A DNA stretch of 58,328 nt, taken from assembly GCA_003024175.1 (NCBI GenBank), contig MDYQ01000173.1, positions 1-58,328 of the forward strand, read 5' to 3'. The position numbers and the translations under genes are program-made. Below the pieces are notes generated by a model, which worked only from the letters and a program-made list of their open reading frames with translations, was not told the origin of the DNA and made no database searches. This stretch comes from Planoprotostelium fungivorum. Taxonomy: Eukaryota > Evosea > Variosea > Cavosteliida > Cavosteliaceae. Positions 43,764 through 55,921 of the stretch are shown here, piece after piece. Position 1 is the first letter of the stretch, and each line of letters begins with the position of its first letter.

Positions 43764-45337
43764 CTACAGGTCCAAAGTGGAAGAAGCTTCTGAAGACGGA
43801 AACCCAACGTCCCAGAAGCCAGGGGGTGTGGAAGGTGGAGTGAATCTGATGATCCATCATCACAGACGCACATTCATCATCCCTCACCTCTCCTTGTGTT
43901 TCGAACAATCGTGCACAAATTGGTTCCTGGTCTCTGCCGACATATCGATCGCATCGTAAAACTGATCACGTCACCCATCGAGAAGACTCATCCTCTCACC
44001 TTCTTGCAGTGCTCACACTCCCTGCCTGGAAGAGCTTGCCTCTCTTCTCTTCGTCTCACCGGATGTTGATCTACGTACTTGTACGGTTTTCTGTCGGCCT
44101 CATCAGAGAAGTTGATTGAGGTAGAACTCACGGCGTGATGATGTGTGATGATATGTGATGTCGTGTGGACGTGAACTGATCGTTTCCCTTCAACTCGGGT
44201 GTACCTTCGTCTAAATCGACCTCGGAGTATTCACTGAACGATGTCAGTGTGGTCTCCTCTTGTTCCTCACTCTTCTGGATCGTAGGGTGCCTGCATCGGT
44301 TGCGTGGCAGAATCACTCTCTAACGATGAGATGACGATCGTCGCGGGTAGTTGTTGTGGTTTTCGTTTCAGTCTTTTAGATGACGTGGAGGGAATGGTCT
44401 GATGAGCGTGAGGAGGAGAAGATGGGACACCATCACCTCTTGTGAAGTATTCTTGGTGATCTCTTGTGTGGATATGTCTTTGAATTTTAGAGATGAGAGG
44501 AGTCTATGACTCACCGTCTTCTATGATCACGATCTCTTTGGATGTCTTCAACTTTTTGGGTGGTGATGGCTTCGGCTCTGTATTGTCAGAATCGTCGATC
44601 GTAATGATCTCACCCTCTCTCTCTTTCTTGCTTGATTTCTCTTTCTGAATTGCCCTCTTGTTGATGCCCAAATCGAAAGTTTGATCATCATCGTCATCGA
44701 AGGCGATCTTACTTGGTATCGTTTTCTTATTGATCGGTATCGTTTTTTTAATGGTCGGCGTCTGTTTCTTTGTTTCAGATTTGGTATGGACGAGATTGGT
44801 CGATGCAAAATCGTCCAGATCAATGTCAGTGATGGCTGTATCGATGAGTCATAATCAACGGAATTCATTCACCTTTGATGGGTGTCTTCTTTTTATGCGG
44901 TGTGCTGCTGGTGGAATGTTGAACATCTAGCATCACTTGTGTGGCCTCATCGTCCGTCCCACTGGTTGATAATTGGTCTAATAATTGCGGAGCTAAATGG
45001 GGAGGGACGAAACCTACAAGAGCAGAGGCAATCTTCCCCCGCTTGACATTATCTGGAATGGATGATCTGATGTTCTGGCACAAAGTGTCTATATCTTGGG
45101 ATTGATGGAATCCTTTGAGATGAATGTGTATTTGTTTGTATAAAGACTCTCCCAAAAGCTCTTTCATCTGCCATTTGTGAGATATGGTATGGAAGAACGG
45201 ATACTGACTTCTTTGATGAGTCGCTTTGCAGCATCGCGGTCGCTCATATGTACACGCGCCGAAAAGTGAATTTGTTTTTTTAAATGTCCAACTGTCGACG
45301 TCAGTGGATTTATTTGTTTCATACAAGTGACCAGCAT
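43764..45337 (-). CDS. CtIP/Sae2/Ctp1-type DNA end-resection factor
   Basis: The last three exons spell the SAE2 domain: KPYKYVDQHPVRRREERQAL, the zinc-binding-like RECEHCKKFYD, HDCSKHKERF (the RHR-like motif) and PPSTPPGFWDVGFPSS, then TAG at 43764. Upstream is a long disordered region rich in Lys, Asp and Ser, and a helical N-terminal segment (RDAAKRLIKEMKELLGESLY) that may be the coiled-coil tetramerisation part. CtIP stimulates the Mre11 nuclease to start homologous-recombination resection at double-strand breaks. The start is uncertain: ATG at 45337 gives the best helical reading through a 41-nt intron; another frame opens at 45398, just 8 bp from the stop of the kinase gene. Roughly 400 residues. 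Confidence 0.78.
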
Positions 45338-45406
45338 AAAACTCGAGCTTTCTGAACTCTCTTCTGTGGTAACCGTCAAGACATGAAGAAGAATCCATCC
45401 TCCATT

Positions 45407-48013
45407 TTATGTTTTGCTGCGATCAACTTCGGGTCTCAACCCTCCCTCACGGCTACGCCTGGACGTCATTGCTATGATTGTATCTACATCGTCCGTTTTC
45501 AGTCCGTTCATGTTCTTGATCGACTGTACGACGCATCAGTGCCGTTGATGTTACACCACTCACCTGTAGTATCGGTGTATCCATGAGACGCTTCTTCGTG
45601 TCCCTCTTTGCGCTCCGTCGTACGAAATTGATCAAGGTGGCTTGGTCTACCTGCTTGGGAGGAGTCAGATGAAGTGGATCCACTCGGCGACCTACTTCGT
45701 TCTTCTCGTGTTCTATCTCGCTGTCTGTGTCGCTGCCGTTATCCTCGTGAATGTCATCTTCCAGATCTAACGGTTCTATGAGCCTTGGAACAGTAACTCT
45801 CTTCTTCTCTTCTGGTGAAGAGCTTCTTGTTATCGTAGGTGAATTCTTCAACTTGCTTTCTACCCAGCTCATATTGCGCTTTCGATGTCAGATGAGATTG
45901 ATGTCGACAATTTTCATTCACCTCTCCACTACTCCTCAATGAATTGGCCCATGGTGGCTCTTCTATGGGATTGAAATCTTCAGATTCTCGTAAGATCTCC
46001 CCTGTGATGAGATCAGACGCTATAGACGAGATCGTATGAAAGATGTACCTTCTCCCTTTGAAGAAGATCTGGAGAGCCAACTCGAGCTGGTCAGTCCTCG
46101 AGTGAAAGATTGTTCTCTGATCAGAGTGGGACTGGCCTTAGGTATGACCCTTGCATCGGTCGGTGATGGCTTCAAAGACACGACAGGGCTGCTCAGCCTC
46201 TTTGTGGCGTTTCCTTTCACTCGGTTTTGGCTGCTATTCACCTGATGACCCTCTGACGGAGGTCTCACAAATTTGTTAGTGAGTAGTCTCGATGCATTTG
46301 GTCGCTCTTGAGGGTTCCTTCTTGTGTTAGAGTATTACTTGCCCATACTTCACCTCTTGAAGCATTGGGACAAGAAATCCTGCAGATCGATTGGCATCGT
46401 GTCTTGGATCGGTGGGGAAGTGGTGTCCGAGGCGATGTGGAAGAGCGCCGAAATGTTGTCTCTGATCTCATACCAGGGTGGCTTACCCGTCCACATCTCG
46501 TATACCGTACAGCCAACACTCCAGATATCAGCTTGTCTGTTATCATAAGTATTTGTGATGATTCATCTATCACCTTCCGTGGCCAGTTTGTCGAATGACT
46601 TCAGGTGCCATATAGTAAGGTGTTCCCGTTAATGATCTCAATCCGTTGTGCGCATTGACCAGACCTGATGGGTATCTATATAACTTTTCGGAGACAGTCG
46701 AACTCACCTTCTAACTTTTTTGAAGCACCAAAGTCTGCCAGTTTCACGACTCCATTGTTGTCCACCAGAATATTTGCTCCTTTGATGTCTGATGCGATCA
46801 GAATCGGTGATGACCTATTCAGCTCACCTCGATGTATGATTTTGTGACGGTGAAGGTATTCCAATCCAGTCAAGATCTGCCGCGTGTATACTTTGATGAT
46901 GTTCTCGCTGAATCGTCCGAATTTGGCCAGGAGGGCGGAAATAGAACCACCCGGTGCGTATTCCAAGAAGATGTTCAAACAGCTATCTTCAATCGATGTT
47001 CCGTAATACCTTCGTCATCTCAACCGATGAATGGATTCCATTCATACCTGACGATGTTTTCGTGGTTCAATTCTCGCATCATGGCCACTTCCTGTTCAAA
47101 CAATGCGATCTGTGGTGGTCGTGAGAAAGTATACATTTCTATTGGCTCACGTCCTGTCTGGCCTTCTCTGCGTCATTGCTGACAAGGTCGATTTGTTTCA
47201 CGGCTAATAACTCTCCCGTGTCTAGGTTTAACCCCAAACACACTTTACCAAAGGCACCGGCACCGATTAGGCCACCTTTTTGCCACCGAATCTGACTGTA
47301 CGTGTTTGGCTTCGGTTTCTGCTCTTCTAAAACCTGAACACCATATGAACGGGGTGTTTCACACCGTCTCTTCACCTCTCTTTCTCTGGAATCATAATAC
47401 CCATCATTATCTACATCCTCTTTGTCTTTCCCCTCGAGGGAGTCTGTCTTTGTTAGATCAGATGATGTGAATTGCTCACCCATAGAGTTCATCATCGAGT
47501 TCATCGTCGAATCGATTGCCGAATTGACCGCCGAGCTTCTGACTGTCAGAGAAGAATTCCTCGATCGTGGCGTAAGTGAGCCAGAGCGCGATTTGTTGCC
47601 GTACTTCATCTGTTCAGTAAAATGACACAAAAAAGACGTTCTCACTGCCTGATCTTGAGGGAGATCCTCTGCGAATTCATCTGTGCCGGCGTCTAAGCTT
47701 ATGCCGTACATGTCGTGAGATTTCTTGTTTTGTGTCTTCTTGATTGCTGCGTCTGCGATGCCCTCCAGTAGAGAAGGCTCTGTGGCCATTCTTGGGAGCG
47801 TTGGTACTTTTTTCCTCTGCTCCCAACCACCTTCGGGCGTTAACACGCGAGGTGTATTACCCTCGCTTTTGGCCTGGTGGACAGTCAGATCACAGCTGAT
47901 TAACGTGCGAACAAAAAGTTCATCTTTTCAGATTTGGATGTGCTCAAGAAAGCCGTTGCGTCAACGTAGATTCTGGATGTTTCTCTCACCTGTCTTGTTA
48001 TGCTAGCCCCCAT
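45407..48013 (-). CDS. MAP kinase kinase kinase (MEKK/STE11-like) with predicted N-myristoylation site
   Basis: The product starts MGASITRQ, a glycine at position 2 and a threonine at position 6 that fit the N-myristoylation signal. It continues through a Ser/Asp-rich N-terminal region into a kinase domain. This has [16 protein letters not shown] (Gly loop), LLAVKQID (ATP lysine), [14 protein letters not shown], the catalytic loop [10 protein letters not shown] interrupted by a 46-nt intron, [13 protein letters not shown] (DFG) and [13 protein letters not shown] at the end. GxGSIS plus the NPQ-type end place it among STE11/MEKK/ANP kinases. A low-complexity acidic C-terminal tail follows, using several small introns (one only 29 nt); a shorter form ending at 46020 is possible. 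Activates a MAP2K in a stress or polarity cascade. Confidence 0.85.
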
Positions 48014-48299
48014 ATAGTAAATTTTCGATCGTTGAACGTGGCTCAGATGGATCCCATCGACTCACGAAGATGGTTCTGATTCACGCTAACGACGAGGATA
48101 GCTCACGAGAATCGTGTCGTCTATAAATACAGGCTCTGAGATAATTCTTCTCCCAGCTTCGATGAGCTCCCGGATCGGATTTATACTGCCGCAGAATGCA
48201 GATCTCAGAACAGTTCTGTTAGATTAAATCAGATATTAAACATCCAGGACAACTGGGCCATAAACAGCTTTACATTCTCCACGCTTTTATAATATTCAA

Positions 48300-50222
48300 C
48301 TACCGCATCCGATCATAAGAGTAGCCTGGCTGTTGCACGGTGTGCATCATTCTTGGATCGTTGCCCATCTGGGAGACTGTCAGCGGGATATCGACTCTCG
48401 ATATTCACCATCTGTGGGTGGTACACTCCACTCGGTGGCCCAGGGCGATGATAATCTTGATATCCTGTTGGGTCTTCGTTCATCGGATGCACTCGTGTGA
48501 TCTTCCTTCTGGTGGCATTCGGCGTAAATCTCTTGAAACCCATGATCATTCCAAAGATACCAACTACAGTGAAGGTACCGATCAAACAACTGGCCACAGT
48601 GATCTTCAAGATTCCGTTCCTTCTCAAGGTTAGACTGGATAATCAGGAAGAGATCCTCACTGTGTGGTGGTACAGAGGGGCTCTCTCGTATCGTTGATGG
48701 CAGTTTGAAAGAAATCGCAGCTGAGAAGAGGCAGCACTTGGGTGTGCAAGATGTTGTTGTACTGGATCACCATTACGAGACTGGAATTGATATTGGTGGT
48801 CAGATTGCGTAGATTGTTATTGATACAGCCGTGTATACATTCCTCGAACGTCTTATTCCTGAAATCAGAGTCCGTGATGATCTAAACATGTGAGATGGTT
48901 GAACCATCGAGGTGACCCACCGTAGAGTTGACCACGAGATATATGTTATTCTCGGTACAATTCTGCGTCATGAACTCGAGCGAACAAAATCGTCGGCACT
49001 CTTACAAGCGTCTGCGAATGCACCGCTCGCCAACCCTTTTAGATAAGTCTGAATGGATACAAATTGGCCACAATCTAAAACGGTATTGAAGGCAGTGGGT
49101 GTAGACGTGTTCTGAGAGAATAGAGCTGAAGACGATCAATCAGCAAGGTGATGACAAGCTATGCTCACTGATCTCCGTGCAGGCGTCGTGAGTGACAGCG
49201 AGAACTCCGAGATGGGTTGAGAAGATCAGCCAGATGATGAACATGGCGAAGAAGGATAGGAGACCAGGACTTGATTCGTCAGCGATTAACAACGAGACAT
49301 GTTGCTCACATGATCGACAGACACCTCCAGTTACAGATGGCACCCAAACTTCCCACTAAGAGAAGGGCAGTGCTGAGAGCTAAGGCTCCCACGGTTCCAT
49401 AGAATCGATAATTGTTATACAGATCGATGGAGGATCTGAAGCCGATCGCTTGATTGAGTGTTTCATTTCCTTTGTTGATCAGATCTCTGACCTGAGTTCT
49501 TTCAATTTCGATCTGCGCCAATTTTCTCACCTCTTGAGCTTGGGCTTTCGCTTGATCGACTTGACCGATGGCATCTGCAATGGCAGAGGCTTTGGTGATG
49601 AGAGACTCCCCCGAATTGAATATGGATGTCTCCAAGTTGGTCACACCAACGGATACGGCTTTTGATCCCAAGAAGGCAAGAAGCACGAGACCTCTGATTA
49701 TCTTCAGCTTCGAGTTTAAAGACACAACTCACCCCGTCACAATAAAGCACATAAAGACGCAGAACTTGACGAGAAAGACTGATCTTCCAGAATAACCCGG
49801 GAAGTCATCAGGATTACCTACACAGCAGCATCCCGTAGTGGACTTTCTACCTCCAAAGCTATTGCAGCAGAATCTACCGAAGCAGAAGACAAGGAAGCAG
49901 AGCAGTGATAACGCTGCGAATACTGCTCCAGGTGCAAAGTATATGACGATGTTCTAAACATGGTCAGACGAATGCAGCTTCTATGACATACCTTGAAGTA
50001 GACGGTCCAGTTGCATGCTCCGTTTTGATAATCGCACAGTCTACCACTTGTGGACTGCCCGTTGATGGTCTTATTCAGACCCAGAAAGGACAGAGTTGAT
50101 CGACCAGTGTAGGCCATCTCGTCCGCCTCCCCGACATCGTAGAGAAATAAAGGTACAGCCCCCAGCCACACGAACAGAAGCAGGAGTGGAAAGACTCGGC
50201 GGCCTATAGTACAAGAGCTCAT
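48300..50222 (-). CDS. five-span membrane protein with large Cys-bearing loops (tweety/prominin-like topology)
   Basis: ATG at 50222 starts a signal-anchor-like stretch (VFPLLLLFVWLGAVPLFL). Further hydrophobic spans occur at IVIYFAPGAVFAALSLLCFL, the KFCVFMCFIVT and GLVLLAFLGSKAV pair, GTVGALALSTALLLVGSLGA, SFFAMFIIWLIFSTHLGVLA and TVASCLIGTFTVVGIFGMI. Between spans are an N-glycosylation-capable loop with many Cys, and a helical segment (GQVDQAKAQAQEVRKLAQIE). The layout, two extracellular loops and a proline/tyrosine-rich tail, resembles tweety or prominin proteins, but I see no diagnostic motif, so identity is open. The stop at 48300 depends on a final 40-nt intron. Confidence 0.6.
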
Positions 50223-50352
50223 CGCGATGGGCTCGTCCGTTTGAAAATAGACCCAAGCCACACGAAGCCGATCTTCGGGTTCCAAGAAAGCCCCACACGT
50301 TGTCGTGGTCACGAGGGACGAAAACACAACTACATCATATAAACGACCCCCC

Positions 50353-53300
50353 TTACGATGGCTCTCGCCGTTTATAGAACAACACGTAAGCTGCCGCCGT
50401 CTTAATGTCGCTCGCGTTCACTCGGCTGACGAGCTCATCGTTGAACTGGTACCACTGCTTGTCATTCTTGTTTTTGGCGAACCTTAGTACACAGTGAGTG
50501 AGGAGGACCTCTTGTTCCTACTCACGCAGTGTAGTGCCCTCCGTTCATACCTCCCGTGTGATTTGCTATGGCAAAGAGGTCGTAGATCGGTGGGATGCTC
50601 TGCTTCCCCTCTACTTGAGAAGACAAGTCCAAGTTCTCGAGGGGAAAGTCCACAAAGACTCGATTCTTATCTCTCGAAGAGTTGAAGCGCTTGAGGTGAA
50701 CGACTAAGATGGAGGGCATCCTCCACAGATCAAATTTTTTGTTCGCTGCATCGTCTGAGTGATACAGATCGAATGATGATGATCTGCACCTCTCTGATTC
50801 TTCTTGCAATTGGGGCACAGCCAGGGATCGCTGACGCCGAGTTTCTCGTTGTTCGTGAAGAGGTTCAATGCTTTGTCCAGATTCACCTGCTACTCCACTC
50901 AGTCCATCATCTCGTGACGATCGAGATGATCACGATGATCGCATCACCTCTTCCTTCTGTCCGTTCAGACGTTCCATCGACACATCCAACACCACCCGAG
51001 TCATCTCATCGCTCTTTGAGAGTTTGTGTGACACCTGACTTTCTTCAGCCACCTTCTTCTCCTCTTCTCACCTCCTGGTTCCACTCTAGCGTGACGGTGT
51101 GGCCGCTCTGATGCAGCGGTATCTTTGTATCGTCCGGCACGATGGGGCAGCCCTGGCAGGTCATATCGGTGCACAGACCACAGGTATTGCAGGAGGGTGA
51201 CACCACGGTGATACGGAAGGGATACTGAGAGTAGATGGGATCCCTCTCCTTCTCCACGTCGCTGGGCAATGGATCAGAGCTCGTCGATTTCTTTCGATCC
51301 GATTTCCTTGGTGACGACGGTGACGAAGCCGTCTCCTTCTGAATGGTGTGAGTCTCGTTGTAGACGGAGGATATTTTCACCGATGAATCGGATTCGTAGC
51401 TCTCGGCGAAATTTCGCACTCTCTTCCATATCGTGTCGTACAGCTGTGATCCAGTGGTCTTGTCGTCTTCAAAATAAGACAAGAAGGGGTGGCCCGACAA
51501 CGTGAATTTTCCGTGCTTGTTTCTCAACCGGTGCGTAACTTGCAGACGTAACATCTTGGACGCTCCCTGGGGAAGTTCGTACCTGTCGGGTCAGTGATGT
51601 ACGTACGTACGTTACGTACGCTATGATGTTTACGTCGTTGTGGAGACGAATGATTGGATCTCTGCCGACGAGATAGGCGGTGATGGTGCTGCCGTTCGTT
51701 ACCTCGGCCAGCAGCATCTCACACGGGATATCAGGCTCTCTACCCGGTATCTATGCGAGTGAGTCGTACGTTGGTTTTAAGGTTTAACGTCCACCTTCTT
51801 CTTGATCTCCTCGGCTAGATCTACGATGCAAGCGTTTCGCGGTAGAGTGATGAGCCGCTTGACGGGTGTCTCCCACTCTTCTTTGTATCTCATCAACGTC
51901 ACTTGGACCTGCACCGTGAGATTCGATCTACAACGAGCCAATCACCTTCTTCTCGGCATCTTGGGGTAGAGGTAGGGAGATGTACATGAATGGATCCCAG
52001 GTCTTAGACACGTGGGAACACTGGGGACACACGAGCGTTGACTTGAGTTGACCTTGGAACATGTCCACCACGATGGAGCTGTTGTGTCCCAGATGTCTTT
52101 CCCACGAAATTTCCGCCAATCTCTCCTCCGTCTCGTCTTTGGGTGTCTCACCCTCCTGTCTACTTTTATTCTCCGTCTACAACGCCACCTCACCTCAGTA
52201 TAATTCTTCTGGTGCACTCGATTGAGATCCTCGTGCAGGCCGTCCAGTAAAAAGGCCATAAATTCCTGGAAATCGTGCTGCGCTCCCCCGCCAAACTGAG
52301 GTGCAAACTTTGTGATGGTACTCTTCAGATCCCTCGGAGCCATGGGTGAGCTGACGTTGTTGGTCCAGATGTGCTTGGTCAGAGATCCCCATGATTCTGC
52401 AATCTGCCCCTTCATTCCCAGGGGATTGCTGCGGTTGATGTCCGCCTTGTATTTTCCCGCCAAAAAATACTCGGTGAGAGGCTGGTGGGGTCAGGTGTGT
52501 CGTGAGGGGTTCATCACCTCTGTGTTGATGAGACACTGTATGACGGAATTCATGAAACAAGTGTTGGATAGATTGGTCAGGCCACACAGACCAGCTTTCG
52601 TCTTCGTTTTGCTCCTCCCGTTGCTACGAGGCGTCGACATCGAATTTTCTTGGAAATGTCTCACCTCTCTTCCAGGGGTGAACTATTGTTGTTCGGTGAA
52701 CAGTTCTGTGAGCTGATGGCTGAGCTGGAGCCGGAGCTGTCTGACTCACTGCTATTACCCACCCTGGAAAATCGAGAGAATAATCCACCCAGCGTCTGAG
52801 TTTCCTCAATCGTTGTAGATGAGACGTCCTCTCACCTTCTTTTTCTTCTTGTTTTTGATCTTTTTCATGGTTTTGGCGTCCAATCGTAAGACTAACTTGT
52901 GTCCGTCTTTGATGCAGGTGTTACCTACAATACTATCGTCCTCTAATTGCACGCTGTGAGATGTGTCAACGATGAAAAGAATGGATGTCTCTGTACCTGG
53001 GACTGACTGTCGTGTTCCACAGAGCACAACCGATACAAGCGTCGAGAGGTACATCCCACATCTTGCTGCACGCTTCTTTGATCTACAACGTTGTAGTCGT
53101 AAAGGAGATGTTCGAACATGAACTCACCTCTCTCACCGGGCTGATGCGGCTGATGTTGACTTCGATCTCAGACGTCTCAGTGAAGAAGCCACCGTCGTTC
53201 GTTTGGTATAGCTGAGATGTGTTAATCAAGTGCATTGGAGACATCGTGCGGTCGACTCACTCTCAACAACAGCGGATGGACTTCTACCGAACCATCGTCT

Positions 53301-53808
53301 AAGGTGTTTCTGGATATCTCAGGGCCACCTCCGTGGTGCTTCGTGATGAGCGACCAGGCGGTCGGTGCGACTACAATGTAATCTTCATCTTCTTTGACAT
53401 TGGGACTCAGAGTGCAAAAATCTTCAGGCCATACTCTAGAACCTGGGGATGCAGCTGTTTTTTCGTAATCAGAGACTATCAAAATGTCAATCATCACCTT
53501 GGAGTAAGGAAGTATTGTCTAATTTAGTAGCAGGTGGATCCCCTTTCTCAATGTCTTTCTTTTCGTCTGACTCTGGCTTACTCTCCCCATTCGATTCCTG
53601 CATCCGACATTAACCACCTCATAAAACCTGGTGTGCAATCTACCTCTGTCGGTGATTGAGACCCTTTTTCTGTGACATCCGTCCATTCGACCCATGCTTT
53701 ATACCACGAAGCGGCCACGACATACACCTGCTTCACCTTCTTCACCTCTTCGCGTGACTGAACGATTTCCTTCCATATCTCAATCAGCTCCTGACGGCTG
53801 GACTGCAT
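50353..53808 (-). CDS. ubiquitin-specific protease, USP4/USP15-type
   Basis: A DUSP domain opens the protein (VYVVAASWYKAWVEW). A catalytic domain follows with the Cys box GLTNLSNTCFMNSVIQCL, the QHDFQEFMAFLLDGLHEDLN helix, zinc-ribbon halves (CPQCSHVSKTWDPFMYISL and, further on, CSTC-type pairs), a long insert, and the His box GGMNGGHYTAF. A final FND strand and VLFYKRREPS end it at TAA, 50353. USP4/15/11 cleave ubiquitin from substrates; their catalytic domain is split by an insert as here. ATG at 53808 was chosen because no upstream in-frame ATG exists after the last stop. Exon junctions in the middle (about 52700-53500) are approximate. Around 1,000 residues. Confidence 0.88.
51596..51620. 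repeat. ACGT-rich self-complementary stretch in a USP intron
   Basis: A run of TACGTACGTACGTTACGTACG is nearly palindromic and can form a hairpin or serve as a cruciform. It sits inside an intron of the USP gene. Confidence 0.6.
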
Positions 53809-54083
53809 CGACGCAGTCGGGTCCAATGAGAGGATGAGTCCTGATCTCTTTTCCTGAACGGTGACCGCGGGTTTGTTTTCGTCAAACAACCAACCTTTGG
53901 AAAATCCACTCCTTTAGATTATTTGAGTGTTTCCATTTATTTGATCGTCTCTCCACAACCTCTCGTTTCATGTATCATCATCGCAGCTTATGATGTGATA
54001 TCCATCATCACATCACATATACTCCTCGTCAGACACACACTGTCATCCGATGAAGAGATCGCTCATTTGAGGATACGAGAGAT

Positions 54084-55309
54084 TTATTTCTTCTTCAGTG
54101 AGTCTCTCTTCTTTCTCACGACACCATCGATCCCCCAGAGTATGAAAGGTGACACCAACACCACGATGGGCGCCAAGATGATGTCCATCAATACATTGTG
54201 TCTCGATGACACTCCTTGTGCCACGACTCTCATCAGCTCTGGTGTAATTCAATATGATTTGATCTCCATCTACAATTCATTTGTAGACGCTCACCGACGG
54301 GGAAGAATTCGTTGGTGGCGGTGAAGTGACCAGACTGCATGGCTTTGATTAAGAAGGTGGCACACTGGTCGGGTGATAAGAGAGAGGCTGGACCCTCTAT
54401 CTCCTTCGTCTCTGCTGGCTTGGTCTTGTTCTCCTCTGCGAAACCCTCCGTGTTGATGTTGGATGGGTAGAAGATGGAGACGTCGATGTTGTATAGAATC
54501 AATTCGTTGCGAAGAGCGTCGGCGAGACCTGTGAGATGATTGAGTCGGTGATGGATGAAGCATGATTGGGCATCACCTTTCAAGGCACATTTGGTGGCAG
54601 AGTAGTTGGCGTAACCGATGAAAGGAAGGAGAGCGGCGGCAGATGATACGAAGACGATGTGACCTTGTCGAGTTCAGGTGGACGTTCTAACTCAAAAAAG
54701 GTGACACACCGCCACCGTTTTCGATCATCTTGGGAAGAGCGGCTTTGATGGAATGAACACAACCCATGTAATTCAATTGTACCTCCTTCTGAAGATCTTC
54801 GACCGGTATCTCTAAGAAATATCCTAAAGTCTGTAAGTATTGGATGGTGGCGTGAGTTCAGATGTGGAGACTCTCACCTGTCCGAGATGATCCAGCATTC
54901 AAGATGAGGATGTCTGGAGCTCCATTTTCTTCAGATGCCTTTGCAATCGACTTCTGTATCGATTCGTATTGGGTGACATCGGCTTCGTAAGAGTGGATAG
55001 AGCCCTGTCCTTTGACGCGTCCCTCTACTTCTCTCTCGGCTGCTTTCAATCTCTGAGCCGATCTAGCAGCGATGGAGATTTTCGCTCCTGTTTCGTCGTG
55101 AGATCACATTATCTGTAGACAATGATATCCTCACCTTGGCTCGCTAATTGTCCAGCCAAAGACAGTCCTAATCCAGTGCTTCCACCCGTAATGAAAACGT
55201 GTTTTCCGGCGAAGTTGGTAATCCTCTTTGGCGATGTAGAGAATACAAATCTCACCAAGAGAGAGTAGACGATCGCGATCGCAGCGACTATGACGATTGC
55301 GGTGAGCAT
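54084..55309 (-). CDS. KDSR: 3-ketodihydrosphingosine reductase (KDSR/Tsc10)
   Basis: Short-chain dehydrogenase of about 325 residues. It starts with a membrane-inserting segment (LTAIVIVAAIAIVYSLLVRF). The cofactor motif is GGSTGLGLSLA, followed by the NAG strand ILNAGSS, the catalytic SSAAALLPFIGYANYSATK with Tyr-x-x-x-Lys, and the FYPSNINTEGF substrate loop. A C-terminal hydrophobic hairpin (LAPIVVLVSPFILWGIDGVV) and a lysine-rich end (SLKKK) follow. Reduces 3-ketodihydrosphingosine to dihydrosphingosine at the ER, the second step of sphingolipid synthesis. ATG at 55309 directly precedes the membrane segment; upstream in-frame ATGs exist but give an unusual N-terminus. Confidence 0.9.
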
Positions 55310-55921
55310 GTTGACGTTTGGCGTGATGAAGGATCGTCCCGGAATTTCGCTCGTTGTTTGTGGTTCCCCTCCCATAACGATGAACCTCATCTGTGGGCAG
55401 TTCTCGATGAGAACACAGACGAGTCGGTGGCATCCTCTAATGGGTGAAGGGCAGCTTCCTCCCAATAGGACCTCGTTCTGCCTCACCCACTTTGCTCAAT
55501 AACGTTACTGAAACGCAGCGGCTCTTGAGTATGTGAGGAACAACCGTGCACACCACAGGAGCCCTGGAGTCCTTCCACGATCGGGTCAGTGTCTTTCAAG
55601 CGTACGTTGAGTCTGACATGCACCAGGCCGATTTTGTGGTGCAGTTCCGTCCAACAGATGTGATCTTCTTGGAAAATGTAACAAGACTTGCGTTTCTAAC
55701 GGAAATTTCGCGATACGGTTCACAAGAATGCCGTGAACGCTCCACGGTGTATGGACAAGCCAAGGGAACGAACAAAAAGTGTGCCCCCGTGGCGGTGTTT
55801 TGTTATCCGCGCCTGCGTTTCTGTGGACAAACGGCGTTGTCACACTTTCCCCTTCTGGCTGATCACAACTCTCTTGAGACAACAACAACTACCACCACTC
55901 GAACTTACTCTACGCACGACG
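55310..55921. other. divergent intergenic region
   Basis: Between the KDSR start (reverse) and the surface-protein start (forward). No supported gene; promoters of both presumably lie here. Confidence 0.4.
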
